Source: Enterocloster bolteae
GTDB taxonomy: Bacteria; Bacillota_A; Clostridia; Lachnospirales; Lachnospiraceae
Direction: 5' to 3'
DNA: 16,072 nt
Assembly: GCA_021769025.1 (NCBI GenBank)
Contig: JAETTS010000018.1
Span: 1 to 16,072, forward strand
Both the position numbers and the translations under genes were made by a program. The notes beneath the pieces are model-generated. The model did not search any database. It was given only the letters and a program-made list of their open reading frames with translations, and had not been told where the DNA came from. Below are positions 1 through 8,174 of the stretch, piece by piece (within the stretch, counting starts at the first letter, position 1; every line of letters starts with the position of its first letter).

Positions 1-1277
1 AGCATAAATGTCCAGCCGATGGCACAAGCGAATGCCACTCCGTTTAACCCCATAACCGGAGTCAACACATATACGAAGATGACTCTCAGGCTTGTCTGGA
101 TGAAGGTTCCTAAAAGGGTCATCTTCATGCACCTTCTCCCCCGGAAGTATCCCTGAAATCCATTGGTGAACGCCGGGAACAGGTAAAATAATGCCATGAG
201 CCCCAGATAACTGCTTCCCAAGGCCACAATCTCCAGATTCTGCCCGGTCACAAACAGCCTCATGATAGGCTTTCTCAGAAGCAGGGTCACACTGCATATG
301 ACAATCCAGTAGACAAACTCCAGAATCAATCCTGTACCAAATCCTTTTTTGATCCGCTCCTCCTTGCCTGCCCCTGCATTCTGGGCAATGAAGGTGGTAA
401 TGCCGTTGGAAATACTCTGCTCCGGAGTGAAGGCGTAGGAGTCAATCCGGTTTACTGCATTGAAGGCGGCAATCACATCCACCCCCATAGGATTGACCGC
501 CCCCTGAATCAACAGCTTGCCAATAGGTTGGCAGGACTGCTGGAGAGCCGTCACGCTTCCGTACTGAAGGGTCTGCTTTAGGAGACCTTTATCTATCCGA
601 AACTCTGACGGCTTCAGCTGAAGAAGAGGAACCTTTTTATATACATACCAGATACATAACACAGCAGACAGTGCTTCTGCAACCACCGTGGTGGCTGCGG
701 AGCATACGATTCCCAGGCGGAAGATTCCTATAAGGATCAGATCCAGCACTCCGTTTAGCACGGAGCAGAACGCAAGGACCTTTAAAGGGGTCTTGGAATC
801 TCCTACGCTTTTCATAGCCGATGAAATGGCGTTGTAGAAAAAGGTAAAGGGTGCTCCTAAAAAAATGATCCGAAGGTAGGTGGATGCGATTCCCAGAATC
901 TCCTCTGGCACGTAGAGCGCCCTTAAGAGAGGGGTTGTAATCAACATTCCCAGAAGGACGACTGCCAGGGAAAAATATACCCCGAACACGGCGGTAGTAG
1001 CCATCTCCTTTTTTACCATATCTTCCTTCTTGCCTCCAAAAAAATTGCTCATCAGAACGGAGGCTCCGATACAGATTCCGGAAATTCCAAGAATGATAAT
1101 GTTCATCACAGGGCTGGCGGTTCCCACCGCCGCCAAAGCCTCTTTCCCGATAAACCGTCCTACAATAATGGAGTCCACTGCATTGTAGGTTAGCTGAAAT
1201 AAATTTCCTAAAATCAGCGGGATGGAATAAGAAATCAGGTGGCGAAAGATACTGCCATCTGTCATATCGGTTACCAT
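1..1277 (-). CDS. MATE-family efflux transporter (C-terminus cut by window edge)
   Basis: About 425 residues are visible, reading from an ATG at 1277 to the left edge; the usual family length is near 450, so only the last few dozen residues are missing. The N-terminus reads MVTDMTDGSIFRHLISYSIP, followed by the MATE-type stretch LILGNLFQLTYNAVDSIIVG and then alternating hydrophobic segments across the whole length (about 12 expected). MATE proteins are Na+/H+-coupled multidrug or metabolite exporters of the cytoplasmic membrane. AGGAGG lies 6 nt before the ATG, which fixes the start. It follows the giant glycosyltransferase gene by 36 nt with no terminator between, so it is probably read from the same transcript. 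Its substrate cannot be told from sequence. A role in moving a glycan lipid is possible because MATE and Wzx share the MVF fold, but the sequence looks like an ordinary MATE exporter. Confidence 0.9.
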   Translation of the reverse strand, partial: MVTDMTDGSIFRHLISYSIPLILGNLFQLTYNAVDSIIVGRFIGKEALAAVGTASPVMNIIILGISGICIGASVLMSNFFGGKKEDMVKKEMATTAVFGVYFSLAVVLLGMLITTPLLRALYVPEEILGIASTYLRIIFLGAPFTFFYNAISSAMKSVGDSKTPLKVLAFCSVLNGVLDLILIGIFRLGIVCSAATTVVAEALSAVLCIWYVYKKVPLLQLKPSEFRIDKGLLKQTLQYGSVTALQQSCQPIGKLLIQGAVNPMGVDVIAAFNAVNRIDSYAFTPEQSISNGITTFIAQNAGAGKEERIKKGFGTGLILEFVYWIVICSVTLLLRKPIMRLFVTGQNLEIVALGSSYLGLMALFYLFPAFTNGFQGYFRGRRCMKMTLLGTFIQTSLRVIFVYVLTPVMGLNGVAFACAIGWTFM

Positions 1278-1313
1278 AATGTTCCTCCTAATCGTTCATG
1301 TAGCGATGTTGTG

Positions 1314-4300
1314 TTACAGAAAATCCTCCTGGATGACCCTCCAGGCCGCATCTACGCCATAATGCCTGCGGACATACTCCTGAGTCCTTCTGCTCATTTC
1401 CAGACACTGCTCCGGATTTTGGTACAGCTGCGCTACAGCATCTGCAAATTCCCTGGGCCTGTCTTTAATCATCATCACATGTTCCCCGTCGTTTATTCCT
1501 TCCGCGCCGATGGATGTGGTGATGATGGCCGTACCGTGATACAGAGCTTCCACCACTTTTCCCTTCACCCCTGCCCCATAGCGCAGGGGAACCACCACAA
1601 TCCTGGTGGTATCATACAGCCAAGCCAACTCTTCCTCGCTGACAAATCCCTTGATGATCACGCCATTTCCTGGCTGCTGCAGCGCCTGAATCTCGTCTGT
1701 CACCCGGGAGCCTACGATATAGACATCCGGCGGCTGCTTCCCGACAGCCTCCATGTCCTCCCGGATAAGGGGATAGACTTCCCGGACAAACCACAAAACC
1801 GCATCTGCATTGGGCGGATGGGCGAAGCCTCCTACAAACAGGAGGCCTTCCCTCTTCTCAAAGTCTTGAGGAATCTTCCCCCTAAATTCTTCATACACAT
1901 ATGCCACAATGTCCTTGACTGGAATGTCCTCATCCTCTGCCTTGATGGCATCTCTCTCGATACAGGAGGGATAGTAGGACACAGCTGCCTTGTACATCAG
2001 GGACATCTCTACGGACTTCCAGTATTCAGAGGCCTGCCGCCGTTCCAAATCTCCTGTAAGGGCATATTCCCTGCCTTCCCTTAAGAAATGAAGGTCATGT
2101 CCGTAATAGATGACCTTTATGTCGGTATTCTCTTTGATGTAGTCAATGTATTTGGCGGCGATGTGGGGACGGTTTAAGTAGGCAATGGCGATATCCTTTC
2201 CATGATCCTTCAGCCAGTCCCATATGCCAACCTGATAGTCCTGCCCATACAAAATTTCGATCCCCATCTGCTGCAAAACTGTGGAATAGGGCTCTTCATG
2301 AAGGAAATTATCTCCCAAAAATTTCACCACATATCCTTTCCTAAGAAACATCTTCAGATATTGGAACGTGGTCTTGGATCCTGCATCCTTGTCATAGGTA
2401 GGCACATAGTGATCCACCACCAGGATAATCTTCTTTCCCATGCTCCGCTCTCTTGCCCGAAAAGGATCCGGATTCCCGTTGTTCTCACATTGTTTTTCCA
2501 GCTGGATCTGCCATTTCTCCTTTAGCTTTTCACTGTTTATGGTCTGATACCGCTTCATACCGGTGCCTTCCACATCGGTTCCATTGGAAATACCCTCAAA
2601 ATGGATGACTTTGGACAAAGGCTGATATACCACTCTGTAACCTGCCTCCCTGACAGCAAAGGCAAGATCCGAGTCCTCACAGTATGCAGGGGCAAACCGG
2701 GTGTCAAACCCTCCGATCTGCTTCCACAGATCAGTGGAAAGAAGGATTGCCGCACCGGAAATGTAATCCACATCCTTAACATAATTGTATTCTGGCTTGT
2801 CCGGATTATCCAGTCGGCCATAATTCCAGCCAGAACCATCGCTCCAGATGATTCCTCCGGCCTCCTGAAGTCTTCCGTCGGGATACACCAGCTTGGAGCC
2901 TACCATACCGATGGTCTCATCCGACTGAATCAGGTTCACAAGGGAGGACAGCCATCCAGCTGTCACCTGGGTATCATTGTTCAAAAACATGAGGTAATGC
3001 CCGCGGGCAGACTGCGCCCCATGGTTGCAGTTCCTTAGAAAGCCCTGGTTTACATCACCCCTTACGATCACCAGCCCCTCTACATAGCGGTCCAGATGCT
3101 CTGTGGCATCGGTTGACACGTCATCTGCAATAATGATCTCATAGGGTATGTCCTTTGTATGTTCCAGTATGGACACCAGACAGGCATACGTATAGTGGAT
3201 CTGGTTGTATACCGGAATAATAATGGACACCAACGGCTGCTCTGCATAAGGAACCTTCAGTTTCCCATATTCCTTATACTGGCTTCCTATGGCAAAATCC
3301 CCATCCTTTAAATTCTTCCCTTCTTCCGATGTATATAACTTCAGGGAATGGATGGGATGGAACAGATATTCTTTCAGATAAGAAAGCTTTTTCCGCTTTA
3401 CCGTTCCTCTGGGATAGCGCTCATTAAACTTCTCTCCCATTTTCCTGCGAACCTTAAAGATCAGAGCCTCATGACGGTTTAAGTATGACAGGGTCTTCCC
3501 CTCTTCCTCCACCTCATGGCGCAGATCCTTAATCATAATCTCCAGGTTAGTCACATGATTGTTGGTCAGCCTCTGGACTTCCGTCATCTTCCGGATGGCG
3601 GCGTCTTTTTCCTTCAGCTGCAGCTTTATCTGCTCCAGACGCTCTCTGGTCCGTTCCAATTCCCCGTCCACTTTGGCCAGGTCTCTGGCATTTTTCGTCT
3701 TTACCAGATAATTCTCCAGAAAGATCTGCTGGTTCTCCCCATGCACATACTGCTGGAATGAACGTTCCATCTCCTGAAATACCTGTTGTTCACTTTCTGT
3801 AATATCAAACTTTAAGAGCCAGTCCTCCACACTGGAACAGGCTGTGAGGATGCTGTGATACTGCCGGTAAAAATAAAAAAGAATCCGGTACTGGATAAAT
3901 CTTACTGGTATGGGGAACGGGAATACCCACTCATAATCCAGGCAATACATCCCGTCAGCTGTCAATAGAATATTCTCAAACAGAGCATCAATATTGGATA
4001 TCTCCAGACACTCCTGTCCCGCAAATAGGTCGTTAAACTCCTGTTCTTTCTCCTCTGAAGTCTGTCTTCCTCCGGTTCTCCCGAACACCTCCAGAAACTC
4101 CGAAGTCAATGCGAATGGCATCCTGCTGGTCTTTCTTACCTCAAGTACCTGATCCATGGCTTTCTGGATGGTTCTTACCGGCGCTTTTCCTTCCTGGAGT
4201 TCCTGCCCTAGCTTCTGGGCCCAGGTCTCCCCTGCCACGAAGGGAAATTCTACCACACAGCGGTCCCCGCTCATCGTAGGCTTCACAAATTTCACCCCTG

Positions 4301-5330
4301 TGTGCTGCGCGCTCAAGGTTGTGTAGTTGGCACCCAGAGACCAGATATGGGGCGTTCCTTCCATATCCAGGGCAGACTTTTCCACTACCCGATTAGTCTT
4401 ATCGCCTTTTATCACGGTCTTAATCTGAAAGTTCTCCCTGCGGGTCCGGTTGTACTTCACATACTCAATCTCCCAGGACTCATCCCGAGCATCCCATCTT
4501 CTGCCTGCCTCCGTTTCCATTCTCAGGCCTTGTACCTCGGCGTCTTCCTTACTCCACACCACAAAAAAAGAATTGGCATACTGCTCAAACTGCCCATCCT
4601 CACAGACCGCATCATAAGAAGCCCCAATATCCATCAACAGGTATTTAGGGTAATCGTAAGCCATTATGGTATCGGTTAAATCGCCTTTTGCCGGAAGGTA
4701 CCGGTCTGAAAAGATGGTCACCGGAAGTCTATAATCCGGCATGGGATAATAAAACGTAAGATTCTTCCCTGGTTTCCCATCCCCCAAAAGCTTCTCTATC
4801 TGATTCTTTGAAAAGCTGAAGTCGTCTTTCTGAGCTCCAGCCCAGTATTTCATTCCAAAAGGGTTGCAGACCGCCACAAGCAGCTGTCCACCTGGCTTTA
4901 GCAGCTGTCTCGCTGCCTGTATCTGTGTCGTTCCGTCACCTTTTAAAGAACCTACAAATACGATATAATCATAGCCCTCCTGGCACATCGTGCCTGTATA
5001 AGCCTCTATACTGCCTGTATAATAATTGATATTGTCCCTGCCTTCTATCTCCACATGGCGGAACCAATTTACCTTCAGATTCTCCTCCGATTCATCCAGC
5101 ACATCCACCGCAGCTGTCTTTCTGCTGTACACCCCGGTCAAAGCTCCGTAATCGGAGCCTACCTGAAGCAGCCGGCCTTCTGGACGAAAGGGATACCAAT
5201 CCATCAGGTTTTCTCTCTGGTCAGAAAGCGCATACAGATACGCCAGGCCAGGATGCTCCCTTAAGGCCCGTTTCCTGTCACTCCCGTATGTCTCCAGAAT
5301 CTCCATCAATTCCTTGCCAATTTCATTCAT
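1314..5330 (-). CDS. Giant fused protein: methyltransferase, kinase-like domain, coiled coil, GT2 and GT4-like glycosyltransferases
   Basis: The protein is 1338 residues from the ATG at 5330. (1) Residues ~45-260 are a class I SAM methyltransferase: glycine-rich loop LQVGSDYGALTG at 55-66, acidic strand end VDVLDES, and LKPGG at 144-148. (2) Residues ~300-525 are kinase/APH-like: VVEKSAL with K318, catalytic-loop-like NIDALFEN (D448, N453), and LDYEW with D465 as the metal-binding site. (3) Residues ~545-620 are a charged heptad-rich coiled coil. (4) Residues ~700-930 are GT2: VSIIIPVYN, ADD at 735-737, NND ending at D786, ED at 885-886. (5) Residues ~965-1338 are a GT4/GT1-like GT-B domain: LLFVGGFAHPPN near 1163 and YGAGVKGKVVEAL near 1251. 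It is likely cytoplasmic or membrane-peripheral and extends a polysaccharide. Domains 1-3 match the order in the O-antigen terminator WbdD. It lies 90 nt after wzt. An in-frame TTG at 5393 would add 21 residues but has no ribosome binding site. The GT calls are secure, the methyltransferase is likely, and the kinase is moderately supported. Confidence 0.88.
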   Translation of the reverse strand: MNEIGKELMEILETYGSDRKRALREHPGLAYLYALSDQRENLMDWYPFRPEGRLLQVGSDYGALTGVYSRKTAAVDVLDESEENLKVNWFRHVEIEGRDNINYYTGSIEAYTGTMCQEGYDYIVFVGSLKGDGTTQIQAARQLLKPGGQLLVAVCNPFGMKYWAGAQKDDFSFSKNQIEKLLGDGKPGKNLTFYYPMPDYRLPVTIFSDRYLPAKGDLTDTIMAYDYPKYLLMDIGASYDAVCEDGQFEQYANSFFVVWSKEDAEVQGLRMETEAGRRWDARDESWEIEYVKYNRTRRENFQIKTVIKGDKTNRVVEKSALDMEGTPHIWSLGANYTTLSAQHTGVKFVKPTMSGDRCVVEFPFVAGETWAQKLGQELQEGKAPVRTIQKAMDQVLEVRKTSRMPFALTSEFLEVFGRTGGRQTSEEKEQEFNDLFAGQECLEISNIDALFENILLTADGMYCLDYEWVFPFPIPVRFIQYRILFYFYRQYHSILTACSSVEDWLLKFDITESEQQVFQEMERSFQQYVHGENQQIFLENYLVKTKNARDLAKVDGELERTRERLEQIKLQLKEKDAAIRKMTEVQRLTNNHVTNLEIMIKDLRHEVEEEGKTLSYLNRHEALIFKVRRKMGEKFNERYPRGTVKRKKLSYLKEYLFHPIHSLKLYTSEEGKNLKDGDFAIGSQYKEYGKLKVPYAEQPLVSIIIPVYNQIHYTYACLVSILEHTKDIPYEIIIADDVSTDATEHLDRYVEGLVIVRGDVNQGFLRNCNHGAQSARGHYLMFLNNDTQVTAGWLSSLVNLIQSDETIGMVGSKLVYPDGRLQEAGGIIWSDGSGWNYGRLDNPDKPEYNYVKDVDYISGAAILLSTDLWKQIGGFDTRFAPAYCEDSDLAFAVREAGYRVVYQPLSKVIHFEGISNGTDVEGTGMKRYQTINSEKLKEKWQIQLEKQCENNGNPDPFRARERSMGKKIILVVDHYVPTYDKDAGSKTTFQYLKMFLRKGYVVKFLGDNFLHEEPYSTVLQQMGIEILYGQDYQVGIWDWLKDHGKDIAIAYLNRPHIAAKYIDYIKENTDIKVIYYGHDLHFLREGREYALTGDLERRQASEYWKSVEMSLMYKAAVSYYPSCIERDAIKAEDEDIPVKDIVAYVYEEFRGKIPQDFEKREGLLFVGGFAHPPNADAVLWFVREVYPLIREDMEAVGKQPPDVYIVGSRVTDEIQALQQPGNGVIIKGFVSEEELAWLYDTTRIVVVPLRYGAGVKGKVVEALYHGTAIITTSIGAEGINDGEHVMMIKDRPREFADAVAQLYQNPEQCLEMSRRTQEYVRRHYGVDAAWRVIQEDFL

Positions 5331-5337
5331 TCCCGCA

Positions 5338-5342
5338 CTCCT
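5338..5342 (-). promoter_or_regulatory. Ribosome binding site deciding the start of the giant fused protein
   Basis: On the minus strand AGGAG ends 7 nt before the ATG at 5330, giving AGGAG-TGCGGGA-ATG. The in-frame TTG at 5393 and the in-frame ATG at 5351 have no comparable site at proper distance. I therefore place the start at 5330, with the protein beginning MNEIGKELMEILETYG. Confidence 0.6.
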
Positions 5343-5389
5343 GCTTTCCATTTCCTGCGCCTTCTTATGCCTTGTATTTCCTACTGTCT

Positions 5390-5409
5390 GCAAGCAAAGG
5401 CATGCTTGC
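5390..5409 (-). other. Small inverted repeat between wzt and the giant glycosyltransferase gene
   Basis: GCAAGC (5390-5395) and GCTTGC (5404-5409) can pair around an 8-nt loop. It lies in the 90-nt gap that is the largest within the cluster. No T-run follows on the minus strand, so it is not a convincing terminator. It could be chance or a weak RNA hairpin affecting the downstream gene. Confidence 0.3.
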
Positions 5410-5420
5410 TTTCCATCTTC

Positions 5421-6719
5421 TCAAGCCTCTTTCTTCACTGCCTTCACCCTGGATTCCATATCAAAGACTCCCACCGTGTTCTTGTTGGAGATCACCGTAA
5501 TGTTTGCCACATCGTAGAGCCGGTGATACACCACGTGCTCTCCCAGTTCAAATCCCGTACAACTCATAGACAATAGGTATTCTCCCCCCTGAAGCGTCAT
5601 CCTCTGGGTGAAGCTGACCTCATACTCATCACCGGCTTTCACCGGCTTAATCTCCGTTCCCTCAAACATGGTGTTGGTTCCGCTTAGATCAGTCCCCTTC
5701 TTATCCTTTATAGTATAGGTAAAAATCGGATTGGCAATATCCGCCGCAAACCGGATCTTCTCTTTTATGGTAAATTCCTCTCCCTTTAAAAGGAGATTTG
5801 TCAAATTTCCTCTCTGGTCAAACAAGCCCAGGTCATAGATCTCTGCCCTGCCGTCCCCGTATTCTGTCCGCTCCGAATTGATGGTCAAGCTGTCTTTCAT
5901 CAGTATTCCTTGGTCATTGGATGCCTTCTTTTCCTTTTCTCCTGAAAAGTCATTCATCTCCCCCAGTTCTTCCTTAAGGGCATCCATCTGGTTCGCCAGA
6001 ATCTTCTTATATAAATCCACCATATGGCCGGGAGCCCCTTCTGCCACGAAGTTCCCCTTGTTTAGAAGCACCACCTTGTCACAGTATTTGATGATGCTTC
6101 CCATATCGTGGGTCACCATCAGGATGGTGGTTCCGCTCTTTCGTATCTCCTCCATGCGCCGATAACATTTCGACTGAAAAAATACATCTCCTACTGACAA
6201 GGCCTCATCCACGATCAGGATCTCCGGTTCCACGTTAATGGCCAGAGCAAATGCCAGACGGACGAACATACCGCTGGAATACGTCTTCACCGGCTGGTGC
6301 ACGAAGTCTCCGATATCTGCAAACTCCAGAATGTCCTGCAGCTTGGCATCCATCTGCTTCCTGGAAAATCCCATCATAGTACCGTTCATGTAGATATTTT
6401 CGATACCGGTGTACTCCGAATTAAAACCGGCTCCCAACTCCAGAAGGGCGGAGATCACCCCGTTTACCTTCACTTCCCCCGTGGTAGGCAGCAAAACACC
6501 TGTAATGATCTTTAGGATGGTAGACTTCCCCGAACCATTGGTTCCGATGATTCCTACGGTCTCTCCCTTTTTCACCTGAAAGGAAAGATTGTTCAGGGCA
6601 TAAAACTTTTTGTGATATTCCTTATGAAACGGATTCAGGGACTCCTTAAGCCTGTCAATCGGCTTGTCATACAGTTTATAGACCTTTGAAACGTTTGTTA
6701 CTGTGATTGCATTCTCCAT
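5421..6719 (-). CDS. wzt: Polysaccharide ABC transporter ATPase with C-terminal carbohydrate-binding domain (Wzt)
   Basis: ATPase subunit of the ABC exporter that moves a finished lipid-linked polysaccharide across the cytoplasmic membrane. The protein is 432 residues. The nucleotide-binding domain (~5-245) shows Walker A GTNGSGKS at 59-66, signature YSSGM at 147-151, Walker B ILIVDEA at 167-173 and switch histidine H204 in VTHDMGS. After an acidic linker (~247-270), residues ~286-423 form a beta-rich Wzt_C-type domain starting YGDGRAEIYDLGLFDQRG. This extra domain distinguishes it from short ~250-residue Wzt/TagH proteins; in E. coli O8/O9a the equivalent domain recognises the capped end of the chain. 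It follows wzm by 17 nt. I chose the ATG at 6719 because AAGGA lies 6 nt upstream; the ATG at 6725 would abut it. Confidence 0.95.
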   Translation of the reverse strand: MENAITVTNVSKVYKLYDKPIDRLKESLNPFHKEYHKKFYALNNLSFQVKKGETVGIIGTNGSGKSTILKIITGVLLPTTGEVKVNGVISALLELGAGFNSEYTGIENIYMNGTMMGFSRKQMDAKLQDILEFADIGDFVHQPVKTYSSGMFVRLAFALAINVEPEILIVDEALSVGDVFFQSKCYRRMEEIRKSGTTILMVTHDMGSIIKYCDKVVLLNKGNFVAEGAPGHMVDLYKKILANQMDALKEELGEMNDFSGEKEKKASNDQGILMKDSLTINSERTEYGDGRAEIYDLGLFDQRGNLTNLLLKGEEFTIKEKIRFAADIANPIFTYTIKDKKGTDLSGTNTMFEGTEIKPVKAGDEYEVSFTQRMTLQGGEYLLSMSCTGFELGEHVVYHRLYDVANITVISNKNTVGVFDMESRVKAVKKEA

Positions 6720-6725
6720 ATTCAT

Positions 6726-6730
6726 TCCTT
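6726..6730 (-). promoter_or_regulatory. Ribosome binding site deciding the wzt start
   Basis: AAGGA on the minus strand lies directly against the ATG at 6725 but 6 nt from the ATG at 6719. The second spacing is workable and the first is not, so translation most likely begins at 6719 (MENAITVTNVSKVY). Confidence 0.55.
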
Positions 6731-6736
6731 ATCCAT

Positions 6737-7555
6737 TTACAAGACATCTGAAAAATGTGGCCGCAGCCGCTTAAATACTTTTAGCCCGATCAAAAGAAAT
6801 GCAACTGTCACCCCCCAGAAATACAGGGTCATGGTGGGCCTTTCCCAGAACCAGTTGCCCATGATCATGCTGTCCCGGTATCCGGCGGCAATGTAATACA
6901 TGGGATTTAAACGGATCACCTTGACAAATACCGGATAGAAAGAACTGTCTGCAAACTGCTCTTCCTGCCACATGATAGGGGTCAGCCACATGCCAAACTG
7001 CAGGCAGATGTTCACGATCTGGGACATATCTTTAAAAAACACCTGGACTGCGCTGGTAAAATAGACCAGGGCTATGGAAAACAAAAAGACTGCCATGGTA
7101 TAATAAAGGGTCTGAACCCAATAAATCTTCGGAATCCATCCAAAACAAAGGTAGAGCCCCAGCATAATAAACACAAAAATCAGATGGACGATGAGGCAAG
7201 AGATCATCTTGATGATAGGAAGAACCTCCACCCGAAACACTACCTTTTTCACCAGATAGCTGTATTCCGACAGACAGTTGGTTCCTACATTCAGCGCCTC
7301 ACTGAAAAAAAACCATGGCACGATCCCTGGCACCAGCCACAGGACAAAGGGTACTCCCTCTATGGGATTGCCATTGCGCAGCCCCACCCCAAACACGAAA
7401 TAGTAGATGGCAACCGTCACCACTGGCTGAACAAACATCCATACCACACCGAAATACGAACCTACGAACCGTTTCCTAAAATCTGCCTTGGCTAAGTCTA
7501 AGATCAGCCTTCTTTTCTTTATGATATCCTTCCCCAGCGATATCAGATAATTCAT
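6737..7555 (-). CDS. wzm: Polysaccharide ABC transporter permease (Wzm, ABC-2 type)
   Basis: Membrane subunit that pairs with the Wzt encoded immediately downstream. The protein is 272 residues, normal for Wzm/RfbA/TagG. It opens with a cytoplasmic amphipathic stretch (LAKADFRKRFVGSYFGVVWM), then about six membrane segments, including FVQPVVTVAIYYFVFGVGL, LIVHLIFVFIMLGLYLCF and the last TLYFWGVTVAFLLIGLKVF. The motif FGMWLTPIMW and the later LNPMYYIAAGYRDSM are typical of ABC-2 polysaccharide permeases. GGAGG lies 12 nt before the ATG, a long spacing, and no other start fits better. It lies 27 nt after rfbC. The chain exported is probably the rhamnose-containing polymer made by this cluster, which is inference from context. 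Confidence 0.95.
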   Translation of the reverse strand: MNYLISLGKDIIKKRRLILDLAKADFRKRFVGSYFGVVWMFVQPVVTVAIYYFVFGVGLRNGNPIEGVPFVLWLVPGIVPWFFFSEALNVGTNCLSEYSYLVKKVVFRVEVLPIIKMISCLIVHLIFVFIMLGLYLCFGWIPKIYWVQTLYYTMAVFLFSIALVYFTSAVQVFFKDMSQIVNICLQFGMWLTPIMWQEEQFADSSFYPVFVKVIRLNPMYYIAAGYRDSMIMGNWFWERPTMTLYFWGVTVAFLLIGLKVFKRLRPHFSDVL

Positions 7556-7582
7556 ATGCGTATGTTTCCTCCAAGTTCCTGA

Positions 7583-8137
7583 TTAAAACCGAAACGTATC
7601 CTTTAATCCGCCCCACTTCTGGTCCTTCTCAGAGATAATCAGATTCATGCCCTCCTCTATGGGCCAGTCCACTCCAATATCCGGATCATTCCAGATAAGG
7701 CCCCCTTCATCTCCGGGATGATAGAAGTCCGTACATTTGTAGGCAAATTCTGCCTGGTCAGACAAGACCAGAAAGCCGTGGGCAAATCCTTGGGGAATAT
7801 AAAACTGCTTTTTATTCTCCGCCGTAAGCTCCACGCCGAACCATTTTCCATAGGTTTCCGAATGAGTCCGCAGATCCACCGCCACATCAAACACAGCTCC
7901 TCTTACCACCCGCACCAGCTTTCCCTGGGGGTACTGCTTCTGGTAGTGAAGGCCTCTGAGAACCCCCTTACAAGACATAGACTGGTTGTCCTGGACAAAA
8001 ACCATGTCAAGGCCTTCCGCCTTAAAATCATTCTTGTTGTATGTTTCCACGAAATATCCCCGCTCATCATAAAACACCGTAGGTTCAATCACATAAAGCC
8101 CTTCCATCCCGCAGGATGTCACCTTAATCTTTCCCAT
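7583..8137 (-). CDS. rfbC: dTDP-4-dehydrorhamnose 3,5-epimerase (RfbC/RmlC)
   Basis: Third enzyme of dTDP-L-rhamnose synthesis: it epimerises C3 and C5 of dTDP-4-keto-6-deoxyglucose in the cytoplasm. At 184 residues it has the normal length. Recognisable family motifs are FYDERGYFVETYN at 22-34, QDNQSMSCKGVLRGLHYQ at 49-66 with the catalytic histidine H64, FDVAVDLR at 83-90, FYIPQGFAHGF at 112-122, and FAYKCTDFY at 131-139 with the conserved tyrosine Y133. AAGGAG lies 8 nt before the ATG. rfbA, rfbB and rfbD partners are not in this window, so they must lie elsewhere if the pathway is complete. Its presence between the side-chain genes and wzm/wzt is the main direct evidence that the polymer contains L-rhamnose. 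Confidence 0.97.
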   Translation of the reverse strand: MGKIKVTSCGMEGLYVIEPTVFYDERGYFVETYNKNDFKAEGLDMVFVQDNQSMSCKGVLRGLHYQKQYPQGKLVRVVRGAVFDVAVDLRTHSETYGKWFGVELTAENKKQFYIPQGFAHGFLVLSDQAEFAYKCTDFYHPGDEGGLIWNDPDIGVDWPIEEGMNLIISEKDQKWGGLKDTFRF

Positions 8138-8174
8138 TTTTCAAGCTCCTTATCTTCTCTTTCAAAACGTCTGC

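Noticed and set aside
1..1277. Left-edge transporter as the polysaccharide Wzx flippase
   Set aside because: Its motifs fit the MATE exporter branch (LILGNLFQLTYNAVDSIIVG) better than Wzx, and the cluster already has an ABC exporter and an MVF flippase.
1239..2084. Plus-strand open frame of 281 codons opposite the 3' part of the giant glycosyltransferase gene
   Set aside because: It is antisense to well-supported domains, its translation shows no family motif or credible membrane pattern, and it has no convincing ribosome binding site. Long antisense frames are expected here from codon bias.
5331..5393. Upstream extension of the giant protein from a TTG at 5393
   Set aside because: There is no ribosome binding site before the TTG, and the added residues (QTVGNTRHKKAQEMESRSAG) are low in structure. 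The ATG at 5330 has AGGAG at 7 nt.
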